A stretch of 64,000 bases of DNA, from assembly GCA_021927905.1 (NCBI GenBank), contig BLLK01000022.1:1426001-1490000 (forward strand), in the 5' to 3' direction. Position numbers and translations under genes: made by a program. Position 1 is the stretch's first letter; each line of letters begins with the position of its first letter. The notes beneath the pieces were generated by a model, which saw only the letters and a program-made list of their open reading frames with translations, made no database searches and was not told where the DNA came from. Of this stretch, positions 1 to 9,869 are shown piece by piece. The stretch comes from Chaetoceros tenuissimus. Its lineage: Eukaryota; Bacillariophyta; Thalassiosirophyceae; Chaetocerotales; Chaetocerotaceae.

Positions 1-344
1 GCGATACTACTTTTGTCCTTTTCGAAAGTAAGCTAGGAAACTGCATACTACTCGAACAAGGAGATGTTAGATCTTCAAATGATTGAGGTATTTTAGACGA
101 CTGTACTCATATTGCATAGTTATCATTGCTTGAAATTTTATGAAGGTCATAGATAAGGCATTGTTGCGAACTCCAGACTACACTTTCTACTACTTAGACT
201 TCTTGACAAATTATTCGTTCATATTCACACGCATTTATATTTTATTAAAATCTAAACTAAAAAATCGTAAAGAATCAGTATGCTTTCTCTTTTCTCTGTA
301 CTGGGGCATACTTTCATTTACTTTCGTTATGAAAGCACTTCCTT
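1..344. other. intergenic, nothing recognised
   Basis: AT-rich sequence downstream of the minus-strand gene that ends at 345. An open frame at 140-373 on the plus strand overlaps the 3' end of that gene and shows no domain or compositional sign of being real. Confidence 0.5.
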
Positions 345-1433
345 TCATTTTGATAAATGATACCGTGCCTTAGAGAGCTTGGAACTCAAGTATTGAATAT
401 AAACTGCCAATAAGACTGTCGAAAACAAAAGCAATCCAATAATGAAACTGGCCTCTTTACTCTTTTTCACTCCAGAAATCACTCCATTATTACCAAGATA
501 CTTGAGCCCTTCGATAAAGTTACAAGCAGATTCATTTGGATATGCTATGGAATACAATTTCGTCTCACATTTACCCGCATTGGAATAAATCTTTCCACAT
601 TCTTTCCTTGCGTTATTATTTCCATTATTCTCCCATATAGTATTTTGTGTACAGCTCAAGCAGTTATTGGAAATCATGCTTGTAGAAGCATAAGGTAGTG
701 CGTAGCCGTTCATATTGTAAAAACATGATTCATCGCAACTGCTTGCAACTGTACATTGATCATCTGTGTAAAGCCCTAAATGTACCATAGTTCCGTCTTC
801 TGAACAGTATGGTGCCATATAGAAATACTGATCAAATTGGTCGCACTGAGCAAATTCAGTTGCATCCAAGTCATATGCATTACCAGAAGTAGAAGCTACC
901 ATACTGTACCCACCCATGGTGTCAAAACATTTCTCATAGCATGTGTCATAATTGTTATCACCATAGCAACTGTCTTTGCAGTAATCCTTGATGTCATTAT
1001 TTGCATTAGCCTGAGCTTGCATGTAGTAGTAAACAAACGTGGATAAATCAACAACATAATCTCCATACTTTGAATAACATCCCGAGGTAGTCGATGAAGA
1101 ACAAGAATTGAGAGGACACAATCTGAAACGTACAAGATTTCTCGAAATTACTTTTTCATTTCCATTCCATTCTGTTACGCTGTTGCAATTTTGAAACTTG
1201 ATAGCATAGTCACCAATAAATGAGAAGTTCTCTTCAAGCTGACGTGATGCGGATGATGGAGTTGCTGCAGAAAGTAAGTCCCGAGCAGCTTTGGAATCAG
1301 CTCTGAATTCTTGATCGATGTTCATGTCGTTTACCTGCTTTTTGAGAAACGATGGCATAGATGCATTTGCAGCTGCATCTGCTGCTTGTGAAAGAAAACC
1401 TATAATGAGAAATGATATGAATATGTGCTTCAT
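345..1433 (-). CDS. cysteine-rich secreted/type I membrane protein
   Basis: Encodes about 362 aa. I take the start at the ATG at 1431-1433, because it directly opens a classic signal peptide (MKHIFISFLIIGFLSQAADA); an in-frame ATG 15 codons upstream (1478) would bury it. The mature part carries about 18 cysteines, several in CxxxC-like spacing (LCPLNSC, YCKDSC, CYEKC, SSCDESC, NCLSC). Near the C terminus a hydrophobic stretch (about residues 328-348, SFIIGLLLFSTVLLAVYIQY) precedes a short basic tail, as in a type I membrane protein with a small cytosolic end. The product is probably disulfide-rich and exposed at the cell surface or in the wall. I recognise no named domain and propose no function. 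The signal peptide and anchor are seen directly; surface location is inferred. Confidence 0.75.
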   Translation of the reverse strand: MKHIFISFLIIGFLSQAADAAANASMPSFLKKQVNDMNIDQEFRADSKAARDLLSAATPSSASRQLEENFSFIGDYAIKFQNCNSVTEWNGNEKVISRNLVRFRLCPLNSCSSSTTSGCYSKYGDYVVDLSTFVYYYMQAQANANNDIKDYCKDSCYGDNNYDTCYEKCFDTMGGYSMVASTSGNAYDLDATEFAQCDQFDQYFYMAPYCSEDGTMVHLGLYTDDQCTVASSCDESCFYNMNGYALPYASTSMISNNCLSCTQNTIWENNGNNNARKECGKIYSNAGKCETKLYSIAYPNESACNFIEGLKYLGNNGVISGVKKSKEASFIIGLLLFSTVLLAVYIQYLSSKLSKARYHLSK

Positions 1434-1993
1434 CTTGACAGTGAACATATAATGAGCATTTCTGTTGTAAAGTGACATGTACTGTAGTGAATAAGGGTGG
1501 CCATAAAGAAGAGACCGTCGCCAAAAATTGTGAGGCTGGCTAATTTGCGACTTTTTAAGAAATTTCTTGTGGGACTCAATTCAATTTTCTTCTGGCGGCG
1601 AATACAACTCATTGAAACGAGAGAATTATCGACATAACAATGAGTAATCTCCTTTAAGTAACAAAAAATATTAACGAGACTCTTAAATGGAAATGATAAC
1701 AAAGGAACTAGAAGTCTATCATTGTTAAGGAGCCTCTTCTGTTAATATATTCAGTGATTAAAAACATGGTTTCCTCTTTTTATTATTTATTCTACGTATT
1801 TTATTCTATGTTTATGTTACCTTGATTTTCACACGTCATTCATTTCATTTTTTCATTACTGCTATATATATTGTAATGTATTGACAATTTGCGCAAGAAC
1901 CATGAATTATAGCTCACACACCTGGTCTGTTCAATTTGTTCCATTCAAAAGTTCAAACATTTTGTGATCCAACATCTTCGTTTAGGGGGAGTT
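1434..1993. other. intergenic / shared 5' and 3' flanks
   Basis: Lies upstream of the cysteine-rich membrane protein gene and downstream of the next minus-strand gene. It is AT-rich with short open frames lacking any recognisable product. No RNA gene or repeat seen. Confidence 0.5.
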
Positions 1994-2541
1994 CTATGGA
2001 CATAAATCAGAGCAAGTCTTAGCGCACATTGTTCTAATTCCATCTCTTTCACATTTTTTACATTTAGCAACCTATTTCGAACAAAACAAAGTTTATCCAT
2101 GAGTGCGATATATCAAACAAAGTGCAAAAATAAAAAGAGAGGATACCCAGAACTTACACCATTTGTTACAATATAACTGCAAGTTTTGAAAAAATACTCT
2201 GTATCTATCTTTCCTGTGACTGCGTTAGGAGGTTTTAAACCCAACAATGGAAATTTCATTTCAGAGTCTGTCGCCTCTGGAACTTGTGTCACTCCAACTG
2301 GAAGATGATTAGCACATGTACTTCTACAATGTGTGTAGACGTGTACATCTATTTTTTGTTTGACTGGCACTGTTTTCTTCGAAGTCAATAAGCAACGGGT
2401 TGCAGGGTCTTGTGCAACCCAATAACATGTCTGCACATTTTGTTTGTCGAGTTTGAATGGATGGATACTATCATATTGAACTGCGACAGCGGATGAGACG
2501 AGTAATAGAGCCGAGAGAAGGTAGATTGCGATCTTTGCCAT
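1994..2541 (-). CDS. small secreted cysteine-rich protein, two exons
   Basis: Exon 1 is 2158-2541 and exon 2 is 1994-2071. The 86-bp intron (2072-2157) has a GTAAGT donor and a TAG acceptor and is phase 0. The product is about 153 aa. It begins with a signal peptide (MAKIAIYLLSALLLVSSAVA), followed by a block CYWVAQDPATRCLL...HCRSTC and, across the intron, CKKCERDGIRTMC...C. The pattern C-x-W-V-A ... C ... C-xxx-C resembles the short ShK-like cysteine modules that are abundant in diatom secreted proteins. The intron is supported by the paralogue at 3632-4085, whose sequence reads through the matching join without it. Without splicing the frame ends in a hydrophobic tail unlike any paralogue. 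The role is unknown; it is probably an extracellular or wall-associated protein. Confidence 0.72.
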
Positions 2542-3180
2542 TATATACGAAGTAGGAACTTGTTTGACTGCGATGTTATCGTATTCAGGTTGATGAATTC
2601 AAATTTATGAAAGGTAGATACAGTAGAAAAGTGTTGAAACAAGGGTTGAAAAAAAGAAAGCCCTCAATTCAGCGATAACTTTATCGTCTTTTGATGAATG
2701 TAGCTCAGTCGTATCGCCAAGCAGGAAAGTGATGAGTGAGTCTCGTATAACAATGACGATCCATGCGAATATGTCAATCCTTTGTCCAACAACACAGCAA
2801 CATAATAGAAACCATTTTATAGCTGCATTTAAACATCACTTCAAGTTTGAATCAAAAACTTTATATTAGATATTTATCCAATATAATAAGGATAATGCAT
2901 TGATGAACATAATAGAACAATAGGACGATAGGACGATAGGACGATAGGACGAAATATTTTTCAATTAAATCAAAAAGATTTCTGTCTCGGTATTTGTTCT
3001 ACTTTAAATCTCTCTACTTTGTAAATTTAAAGTTTCAAAAGGAAATCGTTGAATTTTTTTCTATTTTTGAATATGCGTGCTTGATACAATGTGGATTTTT
3101 TATTACGTAATTCCAAATTCTCATTTCCGAACAATTTCAGCATGAACGATGGCATAATATCTTGTTGGACTTTACAAAAT
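2542..3180. other. 5' flank of the secreted-protein gene, duplicated
   Basis: The first 250 bp or so align by eye with 4086-4330 (shared stretches include CCTTTGTCCAAC and CACAGCAAC). The promoter region was therefore duplicated together with the gene. The rest is AT-rich and holds a short microsatellite at 2921-2952. Confidence 0.55.
2921..2952. repeat. 8-bp microsatellite, four units
   Basis: Four perfect direct copies of TAGGACGA lie head to tail in non-coding DNA. Confidence 0.9.
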
Positions 3181-3276
3181 TTATGGTGTACAAGCAGGGT
3201 TAGCCTGATAGTTTGCACAACTCGCTGAACACATTGCTGCAATTCCATCTCTAGCAAATTTGTCACAATTAATTTC
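3181..3276 (-). pseudogene. orphan second exon of the secreted cysteine-rich family
   Basis: This 96-bp stretch reads as 31 residues ending in a stop: CDKFARDGIAAMCSASC followed by ANYQANPACTP. It matches the second exon at 1994-2071 (CKKCERDGIRTMCAKTC) and the tail of the broken copy at 3632. A TAG acceptor still sits just upstream at 3277-3278. I find no first exon (signal peptide or CYWVAQ block) before the next copy, so it looks like a leftover of a partial duplication. It could still serve as an alternative last exon of a longer transcript, but nothing shows this. Confidence 0.6.
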
Positions 3277-3631
3277 CTATTTCCAAAAAATACAGATTTT
3301 ACATGAGCATTGGATAGCAATGACGAGTTATGAGCGTCTGGCCTTTTGCCGTACGTTTTAGTCATTCTCATCGGAAAACAATAATGCCAGATGAATATGA
3401 ATATGAATATAAATGAAATAGATATAGTTGATGTCTAGAAAATATTGAACTTAGACTTGATGAATTACTTTCTGAATAAACATTCATACACCTTCAACCT
3501 CCAAACTCTACCGAAGTGATACATGTGAAAATTACTATTGTTGCTTTGAGATTATCTGTCACATTTGAATAATAATTAAGATTTCAAGTTTAATGTTTTT
3601 GAATTCATTACAAAGCATAGATGAAGTAACT

Positions 3632-4085
3632 CTATGGAGTAACAACCAACATTTGGCATTCAGTAGTGTCTGCAGGAGCTGCACAACTCTCAGGACACAT
3701 TTCTTTAATACCAACTCTTTCACATTTTTGTTTACATCTTGCCCAATTACATGTTTTGAAATGGTATTTCTCAGGATTTTTGGGAGGAGGATTCGTTGGA
3801 GGTACTCCTCCTGTCAATCCCAATAGTGGAAATCTCATTTCAGAGTCTGTTGCCGCTTTATCTTGTGTCACTCCAGCTGGAAGATGATCTTCACAGGTAG
3901 ATCTGCAGTGTGTATATACATGTGGTCAATAAGCATCGCTCAGCAGGATTTTGTGCAACCCAATAACAAGTTTTGACACCAAATTTGTATTTGAAAGGAT
4001 AGATACTATCATGTTCATGTAGATTTGCGAAAATGGATGAAACAAGTAGTGAAGCAGAGAGAAGGTGTATTGCTATCTTTGTCAT
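3632..4085 (-). pseudogene. broken paralogue of the secreted cysteine-rich protein
   Basis: The 5' part (signal peptide MTKIAIHLLSASLLVSSIFA and CYWVAQNPAERCLL) and the 3' part (TDSEMRFPLLGL, then KTCNWARCKQKCERVGIKEMC) both match the gene at 1994-2541. The reading frame is interrupted between them, so one full product is not encoded. It lacks the intron of the intact gene. Its 5' flank also matches that of the intact gene, so this is a tandem segmental copy rather than a free retrocopy. Confidence 0.65.
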
Positions 4086-4463
4086 TGTATATGTTGTATT
4101 ACAGAATTTGTTTTACTGTGATGTTCACGTTTATCAATGGATGAATTGAAATTAATGAAAGATAGATAAACACAGTGGAAGAGTGTTGAAAAGAAGAGAA
4201 GATCTCATTTCAGGATAACGGGAGAAATATAGCTTAGTCGTATTACCCTAAAAGATGAGTAAGTCGTGTCAGGAGAGTTTACAATGACGATCCGCTCTGT
4301 CCTTTGTCCAACGAACACAGCAACGAACGACGAGATTGCAATAATGACGAACTACTTCCAATAAATACCAACACCTTTGTATTATCAATGCTACTGAATC
4401 TTTGAAATATATACTACATATCCATACAATAGCTACACCTAAATATACTCGTACTTACATCTA
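4086..4463. other. intergenic; duplicated flank plus upstream region of next gene
   Basis: The proximal 250 bp match the flank at 2542-2830. The rest is the 5' region of the plus-strand sulfotransferase-like gene. No other signal seen. Confidence 0.5.
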
Positions 4464-5681
4464 ATGAGTGGCAATCACATATCGGCAATAAAACAGGAAA
4501 GCTTCAATGATGACTCCATCTCTTCCATGGAACAAGAAATGAAACCGATGGAAATTCGAGACAGCATCAGTGACTCTTCTTCCTCTCATCAACCTTACTG
4601 CAACAAAATCAAGTTACTTTCATTTGCAGTCTTTCTTTTATCTCTCGTACTTGCAGTCGACATCTTTGACAAATATCAACACAAACTGCAGAAGCACGAC
4701 TCATTCTCTCGTTCCTCCTACAATCAAGACAATGGCGAAGAAACTCTAACTACAGCTACTAATGAAATGAATGACGACGATGCAAGGAAATACACAATCT
4801 TACCCAAGAAAATATATTCCGTCATTGGTTTAGAAGATTCAGGGACAACATTCACAACTTCCATCTTACAAAAAGCTCTCCATCTCAAAGCCACCCGACA
4901 AGGAAGTTTTCCATGCGGTAATACACGATGTAATGAAAAGGATGAGGTACAAGTACAACACTTTTCATTACCCTGGGGCAGTGTATGTCAAGGTAAAACT
5001 GAAACTGTAGATGTTGTACTTCCATCGGCATGTACACGTACACACGTTCGACAAGATACCATTCTACAATGTTCACAAATGACACAAGACGTTTGGGGCT
5101 TTGAAAGTAATACTTCTCGACCGATTAAATATCCATCGAGATACAATTTAGATATTGTCAAACATAAAGAGTGGTATGAACGACAGGGTGTGGAGCAGTA
5201 TTTTATTTTGGTAGTAAGAGATCAATCTATTTCTGCTACAGCACGATCCAAAGGACATTGTACCAATCCTATTTTACTCAAACAGGAAGAAGAGGCTGGA
5301 ACGGAGATTTTAGTAGAGGCTATTAATAAATATTTTTTGGAAAAGGATGAACAAGTCACCAAGCATACCTTTCCAACTTGGGCTGCGGAACAGTTTCAAA
5401 TCAATGCTGCTAAAGTCGAAGCTGCAAAGAATAAAAAGAATGGTCATCGACAATTGTCACTCTTGCCATTCAAGAATAATGTCGTGCTTGTATCGTATGA
5501 ATCATTGATGAAACTTGGTCCAGTTTATGTACAAATGCTATATGATACTTTGGGGATTGAAACGGATTATATGCCACAAATCAAAGATGGGAATCAAAAG
5601 TATGTGACCAAACCTGTCGAGGATAAGAAAAAGAGTAAGAATGCGGGCAATACAAAGGTATTTGGAAAGGGTCATGTATAG
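4464..5681 (+). CDS. sulfotransferase-like type II membrane protein
   Basis: Encodes 405 aa. A serine-rich cytosolic tail (residues 1-48) precedes one membrane segment (about 49-67, IKLLSFAVFLLSLVLAVDIF) and a lumenal domain, the layout of Golgi-resident transferases. At residues 120-130 the sequence VIGLEDSGTTF is a P-loop-like 5'-phosphosulfate-binding motif in the style of sulfotransferases. Near residue 352, VVLVSYESLM resembles the 3'-phosphate-binding strand region. This suggests transfer of sulfate from PAPS to a glycan or protein in the secretory pathway. Overall similarity to named sulfotransferase families is weak, so a related P-loop membrane protein is possible. It has one continuous exon starting at the first ATG after a stop-rich flank. 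Confidence 0.6.
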   Translation: MSGNHISAIKQESFNDDSISSMEQEMKPMEIRDSISDSSSSHQPYCNKIKLLSFAVFLLSLVLAVDIFDKYQHKLQKHDSFSRSSYNQDNGEETLTTATNEMNDDDARKYTILPKKIYSVIGLEDSGTTFTTSILQKALHLKATRQGSFPCGNTRCNEKDEVQVQHFSLPWGSVCQGKTETVDVVLPSACTRTHVRQDTILQCSQMTQDVWGFESNTSRPIKYPSRYNLDIVKHKEWYERQGVEQYFILVVRDQSISATARSKGHCTNPILLKQEEEAGTEILVEAINKYFLEKDEQVTKHTFPTWAAEQFQINAAKVEAAKNKKNGHRQLSLLPFKNNVVLVSYESLMKLGPVYVQMLYDTLGIETDYMPQIKDGNQKYVTKPVEDKKKSKNAGNTKVFGKGHV

Positions 5682-5743
5682 ATACTTCATGGTATGAATA
5701 AGAGTTGCAATAGTAACAGGACTATAGCTACGTTTTACTACAG

Positions 5744-6787
5744 TTACATTTTCAATAGCAGTTTTCCTTTTGTCTTGCCACTTTCAATATATTGATGTGC
5801 AAGTGATGCATCTTTCAAATCAAAAACTTGATCTATCCCAATCTTTAATGATCCATCTTGAACCCATGCAAATATTTCCTCAATACGTTCCAGTAATTCT
5901 TTTCTATTAGAGGCATAATCCAACAGTTTGGGACGAGTCACAAATGCCGATTTCTTGGTCAAGCGCAACAATGGAAATGGTTCAACAGGACCCGATGCAT
6001 TTCCAAAACTAATGAAAATTCCTCTTCTTGCCAAACAATTGAGAGATATTTCACTTGTCGATTTTCCAACTCCATCAATGATACATTTGACTCCTTGATC
6101 GTTTGTAATTTGCATCACTCTTGTAATAATTTTATCATGAGAATGTTCATAATCGGCATACGATTGTCCCTCTGCCTCTTGCAATACAATCAATTCATCA
6201 CAATTTGACAATTGTGCCTGTTGTACTTTCTGCGAGGAAGTGGTTCCAATGACTTTGCATCCTCTTAGTTTGGCCATTTGAGCCGCCCATTGACAGGTAC
6301 CACTTCCAACGGAATAAATCAAACACCATTCTTGTTTTTGAATTAAATTTGCGTGAGCGGATGAGACTAGATAGTGAGCTGTCAATCCTTGTACCATACA
6401 TGCCAGTGCTGTTTCTATAGATAGACCATTTGGAACTTTGATTAATTTTTCAATTGGCACAAGAGTATACTCTGCATAAGTCTCAAAACAAGAATAAACG
6501 ACAGTGTCTCCAATAGAAAACTCGTTAGATGCATCAGTTTCTATATCGACAATGGTTCCTCCTCCTTCTTGACCGCATACAAAAGGGAGGGTACGAGGAT
6601 AAAGGCCTTGTCGATGATAGGTGTCGATAAAGTTTAAACCCGAGAATTTATTTTGTACTAGAACAAAGCCCGGTTTTAGTTTCGGTGTAGGATAATCTGT
6701 TTCATAGTGCAGAGCATGAGGGGAGGTTGCTGGTCCGTTTTCACGCACGACAATGGCTTTCATTTGAGATGGAATGGAGGAAGACAT
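5744..6787 (-). CDS. NAD(P)H:quinone oxidoreductase, MDR family
   Basis: Encodes 347 aa, the usual length for zeta-crystallin-like quinone oxidoreductases. The N-terminal GroES-like fold is visible in FSGLNFIDTYHRQGLYP and PFVCGQEGGGTI. The Rossmann dinucleotide motif is YSVGSGTCQWAAQMAKLRG, in place of the usual A-A-G-G-V-G form. Later segments VKCIIDGVGKSTSEISLNCL and RRGIFISFGNASGPVEPFPL are characteristic of the family. It lacks the catalytic zinc ligands of alcohol dehydrogenases, as expected. The predicted reaction is NADPH-dependent one-electron reduction of quinones or reduction of reactive carbonyls, probably in the cytosol, since no clear targeting peptide is seen. It converges on the sulfotransferase-like gene, with 62 bp between the stop codons. 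Confidence 0.88.
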   Translation of the reverse strand: MSSSIPSQMKAIVVRENGPATSPHALHYETDYPTPKLKPGFVLVQNKFSGLNFIDTYHRQGLYPRTLPFVCGQEGGGTIVDIETDASNEFSIGDTVVYSCFETYAEYTLVPIEKLIKVPNGLSIETALACMVQGLTAHYLVSSAHANLIQKQEWCLIYSVGSGTCQWAAQMAKLRGCKVIGTTSSQKVQQAQLSNCDELIVLQEAEGQSYADYEHSHDKIITRVMQITNDQGVKCIIDGVGKSTSEISLNCLARRGIFISFGNASGPVEPFPLLRLTKKSAFVTRPKLLDYASNRKELLERIEEIFAWVQDGSLKIGIDQVFDLKDASLAHQYIESGKTKGKLLLKM

Positions 6788-7142
6788 TATGAGAGTCTAT
6801 GCTGTAAATAGTGATTTTGTTGCCATCTATGGAGGAACGAGTTGCATAGATATTGGTGATGGTGAAAAGGTATCTTTTTATTTCCTCCTCTCATCTTTCT
6901 CCACGTGAGAAAAGATACAAGATATGTTTGGATGAATCGTCATTGGAAAGTCATAAGGTCATTTAGCTAAGTACTTAAGCCCCATTTGTTCGCGCAATTT
7001 CAAAAGATACTTTTGGCCTTCCTCGCACCACTTGTTCAGTCAACTTGAACTTTGATTGCTGTTTGTTGAAATCATCACAAGTATCTTGAAGAGCATCACT
7101 AATATCTAGCCTACATAAAACTCTTGTAAAAAAAGAAGCAAA
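6788..7142. other. divergent intergenic region
   Basis: It separates the divergent quinone oxidoreductase and triosephosphate isomerase fusion genes and presumably holds both promoters. I see no clear motif. Confidence 0.45.
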
Positions 7143-8610
7143 ATGTTTTGTAGCGGGGAAAGATCCACTGTATCAGCTTTTGATCTAAGTAAGTGACAAA
7201 GTGAATCTGAAGAGTTAGAACGGATGCAAAATAGATAGAAACATAACTTGTTGCTTCTTCTCAATTAAAAGGCCCAAAGTGAATTATAACATGATTATTT
7301 CTTTAACTAACAGCACTCTCCTTTCATAGTCAAGGGAAAACTAGAAGATGTACAACCATATCTACTCGACCTAGTCAAAATATCCGAATATCATCCGTTC
7401 ATGACGGAAAGTGGAAGAGCTGAAATCGTCGGCGATCAAACATCAGGAGTCGGAGCAGTCCGTCGTCTCTATTATACAAATGGAACGACTTTCCTCGAGA
7501 CAATCACGGAACTGGATACAACGGATACATCCACTCATGTAAAGTTTGAAATGAGTGAATATCCTTTTCAATGTGTCGAAATGTATGCAATTTTGGATGC
7601 GAAACAAGTTGTCAATGGAGAATATGTCAAGGTGACTTTAACCGTTGAGTACGTGCCCAAAAATATAATTTATGGTGCAATTTTCAAAAAGATTATGGAA
7701 GAGAAACTTGTAGGTCCAATGATTGCCAACTTGAAAAATTTGGTGGAAGGAGCAAAGACTTCCAAGAAGGGAAGATCGTATTTGATTGGCGGAAATTGGA
7801 AGTGCAATGGTACCGCCGAATCTTTGCAGACACTCATGAAAGAATTTGACAATCGTGGACCTATTCCAAAGAATGTAGAGGTTGCGATATGTGCACCTGA
7901 TTTGTACATTCCACTAGTGAAGAAATCACTTCGATCCGATATTGCCGTTGGTGCACAAAATTGTGGAGTGAATGAATCGCAAGGGGCGTATACTGGTGAA
8001 ATTAGTGCAGATCAACTTTTGGACGTAGGAGTTGAGTGGGTAATCATTGGTCACTCGGAGCGTAGAGAAGGATTTGGTATGGTTGGTGAAGATGAACTTT
8101 TGTGTGCCAAGAAACTCAAGGTTGCTCTGGATAAGGGTTTGAAAGTTATGTTTTGCATTGGAGAAAAGAAAGAAGAACGTGAAGCAGGAATTACAATGGA
8201 TGTGTGCGCAAAACAACTTGCTCCTGCTGCAGATTTACTGAATGAAAAGGATTGGGCAAACATGAGCATTGCTTATGAACCAGGTAAGAGAGAAATCAGC
8301 TAATTGTATACAATCATGTATTTGAATAGAACATATTTTTCACTTCCGATTAATGATTACAGTATGGGCTATTGGAACTGGTTTAACAGCAACTCCAGAG
8401 ATGGCACAAGAGACACATGCTTCAATTCGTGAATGGGTAAAAGAGCATGTAAGCGCTGACGTCGCCAATGCTATCCGCATCCAATACGGAGGAAGTATGA
8501 AGGGATCCAATGCAAAAGATCTTCTTGCTCAACCTGATATCGATGGAGGTTTGATTGGAGGAGCATCTCTAAAGGCTGACTTTTTCAATATAATTCATGG
8601 CGTTCCATAA
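7143..8610 (+). CDS. TPI: SRPBCC-like domain fused to triosephosphate isomerase
   Basis: Three exons (7143-7188, 7330-8283, 8363-8610) encode 415 aa. Both introns (141 and 79 bp) are GT-AG and keep the frame; the second splits AYEP|VWAIGTG exactly as the family requires. Residues about 164-415 are a complete triosephosphate isomerase: GGNWKCNG (substrate Asn171 and Lys173), VIIGHSERR (His257), AYEPVWAIGTG (Glu332) and GGSMKG. It interconverts dihydroxyacetone phosphate and glyceraldehyde 3-phosphate. Residues about 15-160 look like an SRPBCC/polyketide-cyclase ligand-binding fold ([27 protein letters not shown], then alternating strands). No stop and no internal Met lie between the two in exon 2, so the fusion is real at DNA level. 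There is no obvious plastid or mitochondrial presequence. Usual triosephosphate isomerases are about 250 aa. Confidence 0.85.
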
Positions 8611-8681
8611 ATTCTAGTTATTGTTAATCGTTCTAAAATAAATAAATGCATTTTGTTGGACGATTTTTCCCATATTTTAGG

Positions 8682-9491
8682 TTAGACGGTTTCTCCCATC
8701 ATTTTTAATACAAAGCGACTCACGAGCTTACTTTGATCAATGTCAGCAAATGGATTTGCACATAAATATTCCAGTGGAGTGATACCAATAGAATTAGGTT
8801 GCCGTAAGCTCAGTAAAGAACGTTTTTGTTCAACTATGCTAAAGATGTCGTGTTCACTTGGATGACATGATGAGCAGATTCGATGAAGTTTAAAAATTTC
8901 GTCAGCGTTGATGTTTTTGATCCACTCATGTATTTCTTCACTTATCCCTTTCCCAAGTGGATCGATGAAAGGACACACTTGACTTAATTTTGTCTTGCTA
9001 ATAACATCTTGACCAATTTGAATGTTTTGAGGCATAATCAAGATAATCAACTTTTTGCAACTATGAAATGCTCCATTGCAAATTTCTCTACAAGACTGAG
9101 GAATAAAGATGGAAGTCAAAGACCAACAAAAACTGAATGCACGTTCACCAATGTATTCTAGACGTGTCGATAGTTTGATATTCACAAGATTCTCACATAA
9201 GTAGAATGCCTCCATTTCAACTCTCTCGACTGTATCAGCCATAATGACAGTTTTGACATTACCACATTCATAGAATGCATGTTGAGGAATCACTTTTACT
9301 CCTGGTAGAATCATGATAACTTGCCAAGTTTGCCTTTCGTCGTAATCATAAATGAGATCCTCTATTGTATCCACATCCCAAATTAGTTCCCCATTGTAAA
9401 AGAATGTCTTTTTACCTTTGTACATTCGCACTCCTGGAACGAATCTCCGCCACTCTTCTGTTTGTACCCTCATTCTCACCAGATTTTTCAA
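8682..9491 (-). CDS. BspA-type leucine-rich-repeat (LRR_5) protein
   Basis: Encodes 269 aa, or 263 aa if it starts at the in-frame ATG at 9473, which gives the family opening RVQTEEWRRFVPGVRMYKGK that I recall from many Chaetoceros proteins. Residues about 60-165 hold BspA-like repeats of about 23 residues: VIPQHAFYECGNVKTVIM, VERVEMEAFYLCENLVNIKL, LEYIGERAFSFCWSLTSIFI, CREICNGAFHSCKKLIILIM. The C-terminal 90 residues follow a family-specific helical pattern (EIHEWIKNINADEIFKLHRI, then SIGITPLEYLCANPF). Such genes form a large expanded family in these diatoms; the function is unknown, and a protein-interaction or recognition role is inferred. It is shorter than many relatives. Confidence 0.85.
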   Translation of the reverse strand: MKNLVRMRVQTEEWRRFVPGVRMYKGKKTFFYNGELIWDVDTIEDLIYDYDERQTWQVIMILPGVKVIPQHAFYECGNVKTVIMADTVERVEMEAFYLCENLVNIKLSTRLEYIGERAFSFCWSLTSIFIPQSCREICNGAFHSCKKLIILIMPQNIQIGQDVISKTKLSQVCPFIDPLGKGISEEIHEWIKNINADEIFKLHRICSSCHPSEHDIFSIVEQKRSLLSLRQPNSIGITPLEYLCANPFADIDQSKLVSRFVLKMMGETV

Positions 9492-9869
9492 ACTATGTAT
9501 TGTTTAATAGAAAAAGATGCTTCATAAACATTTGAAAGAGAAGCTCATGTCAAGTAGAGATGCACTGATCTTTTCTTTCTTTGTTTCGAATGAGTGAAGT
9601 TGACACTGTGGCCTGGACAGACTCAAACCTTGTCTACTTGGGACTTTCATTGTACGACTGAGACCGTTGATAACTTTTTAGCTTCGTCATTGTAAAAATC
9701 TTTTCTGCAGAAGTGAGAAGTGATCATCGCATCTTCATTTTTCATCTATCTGAATCTGGTCCCTTTTCTCAGAGCTGTATTCCTATATATTGTACTTCAA
9801 CTGTGATTCAACATATTTCAAACCATACTGTAGATTATTCAATGTAGAGTAGGTATATAGCTGACCAAA
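9492..9869. other. divergent intergenic region
   Basis: It lies between the minus-strand LRR gene and the plus-strand GT61-like gene. A TATATATTG stretch near 9784 could be a promoter element for the latter; otherwise nothing is recognised. Confidence 0.4.

Noticed and set aside
140-373. 77-codon plus-strand frame
   Set aside because: Overlaps the 3' end of a convincing minus-strand gene and has no domain, signal or paralogue.
3027-3371. 114-codon minus-strand frame
   Set aside because: A different frame in the same place matches the cysteine-rich family exon, so this frame is a shadow.
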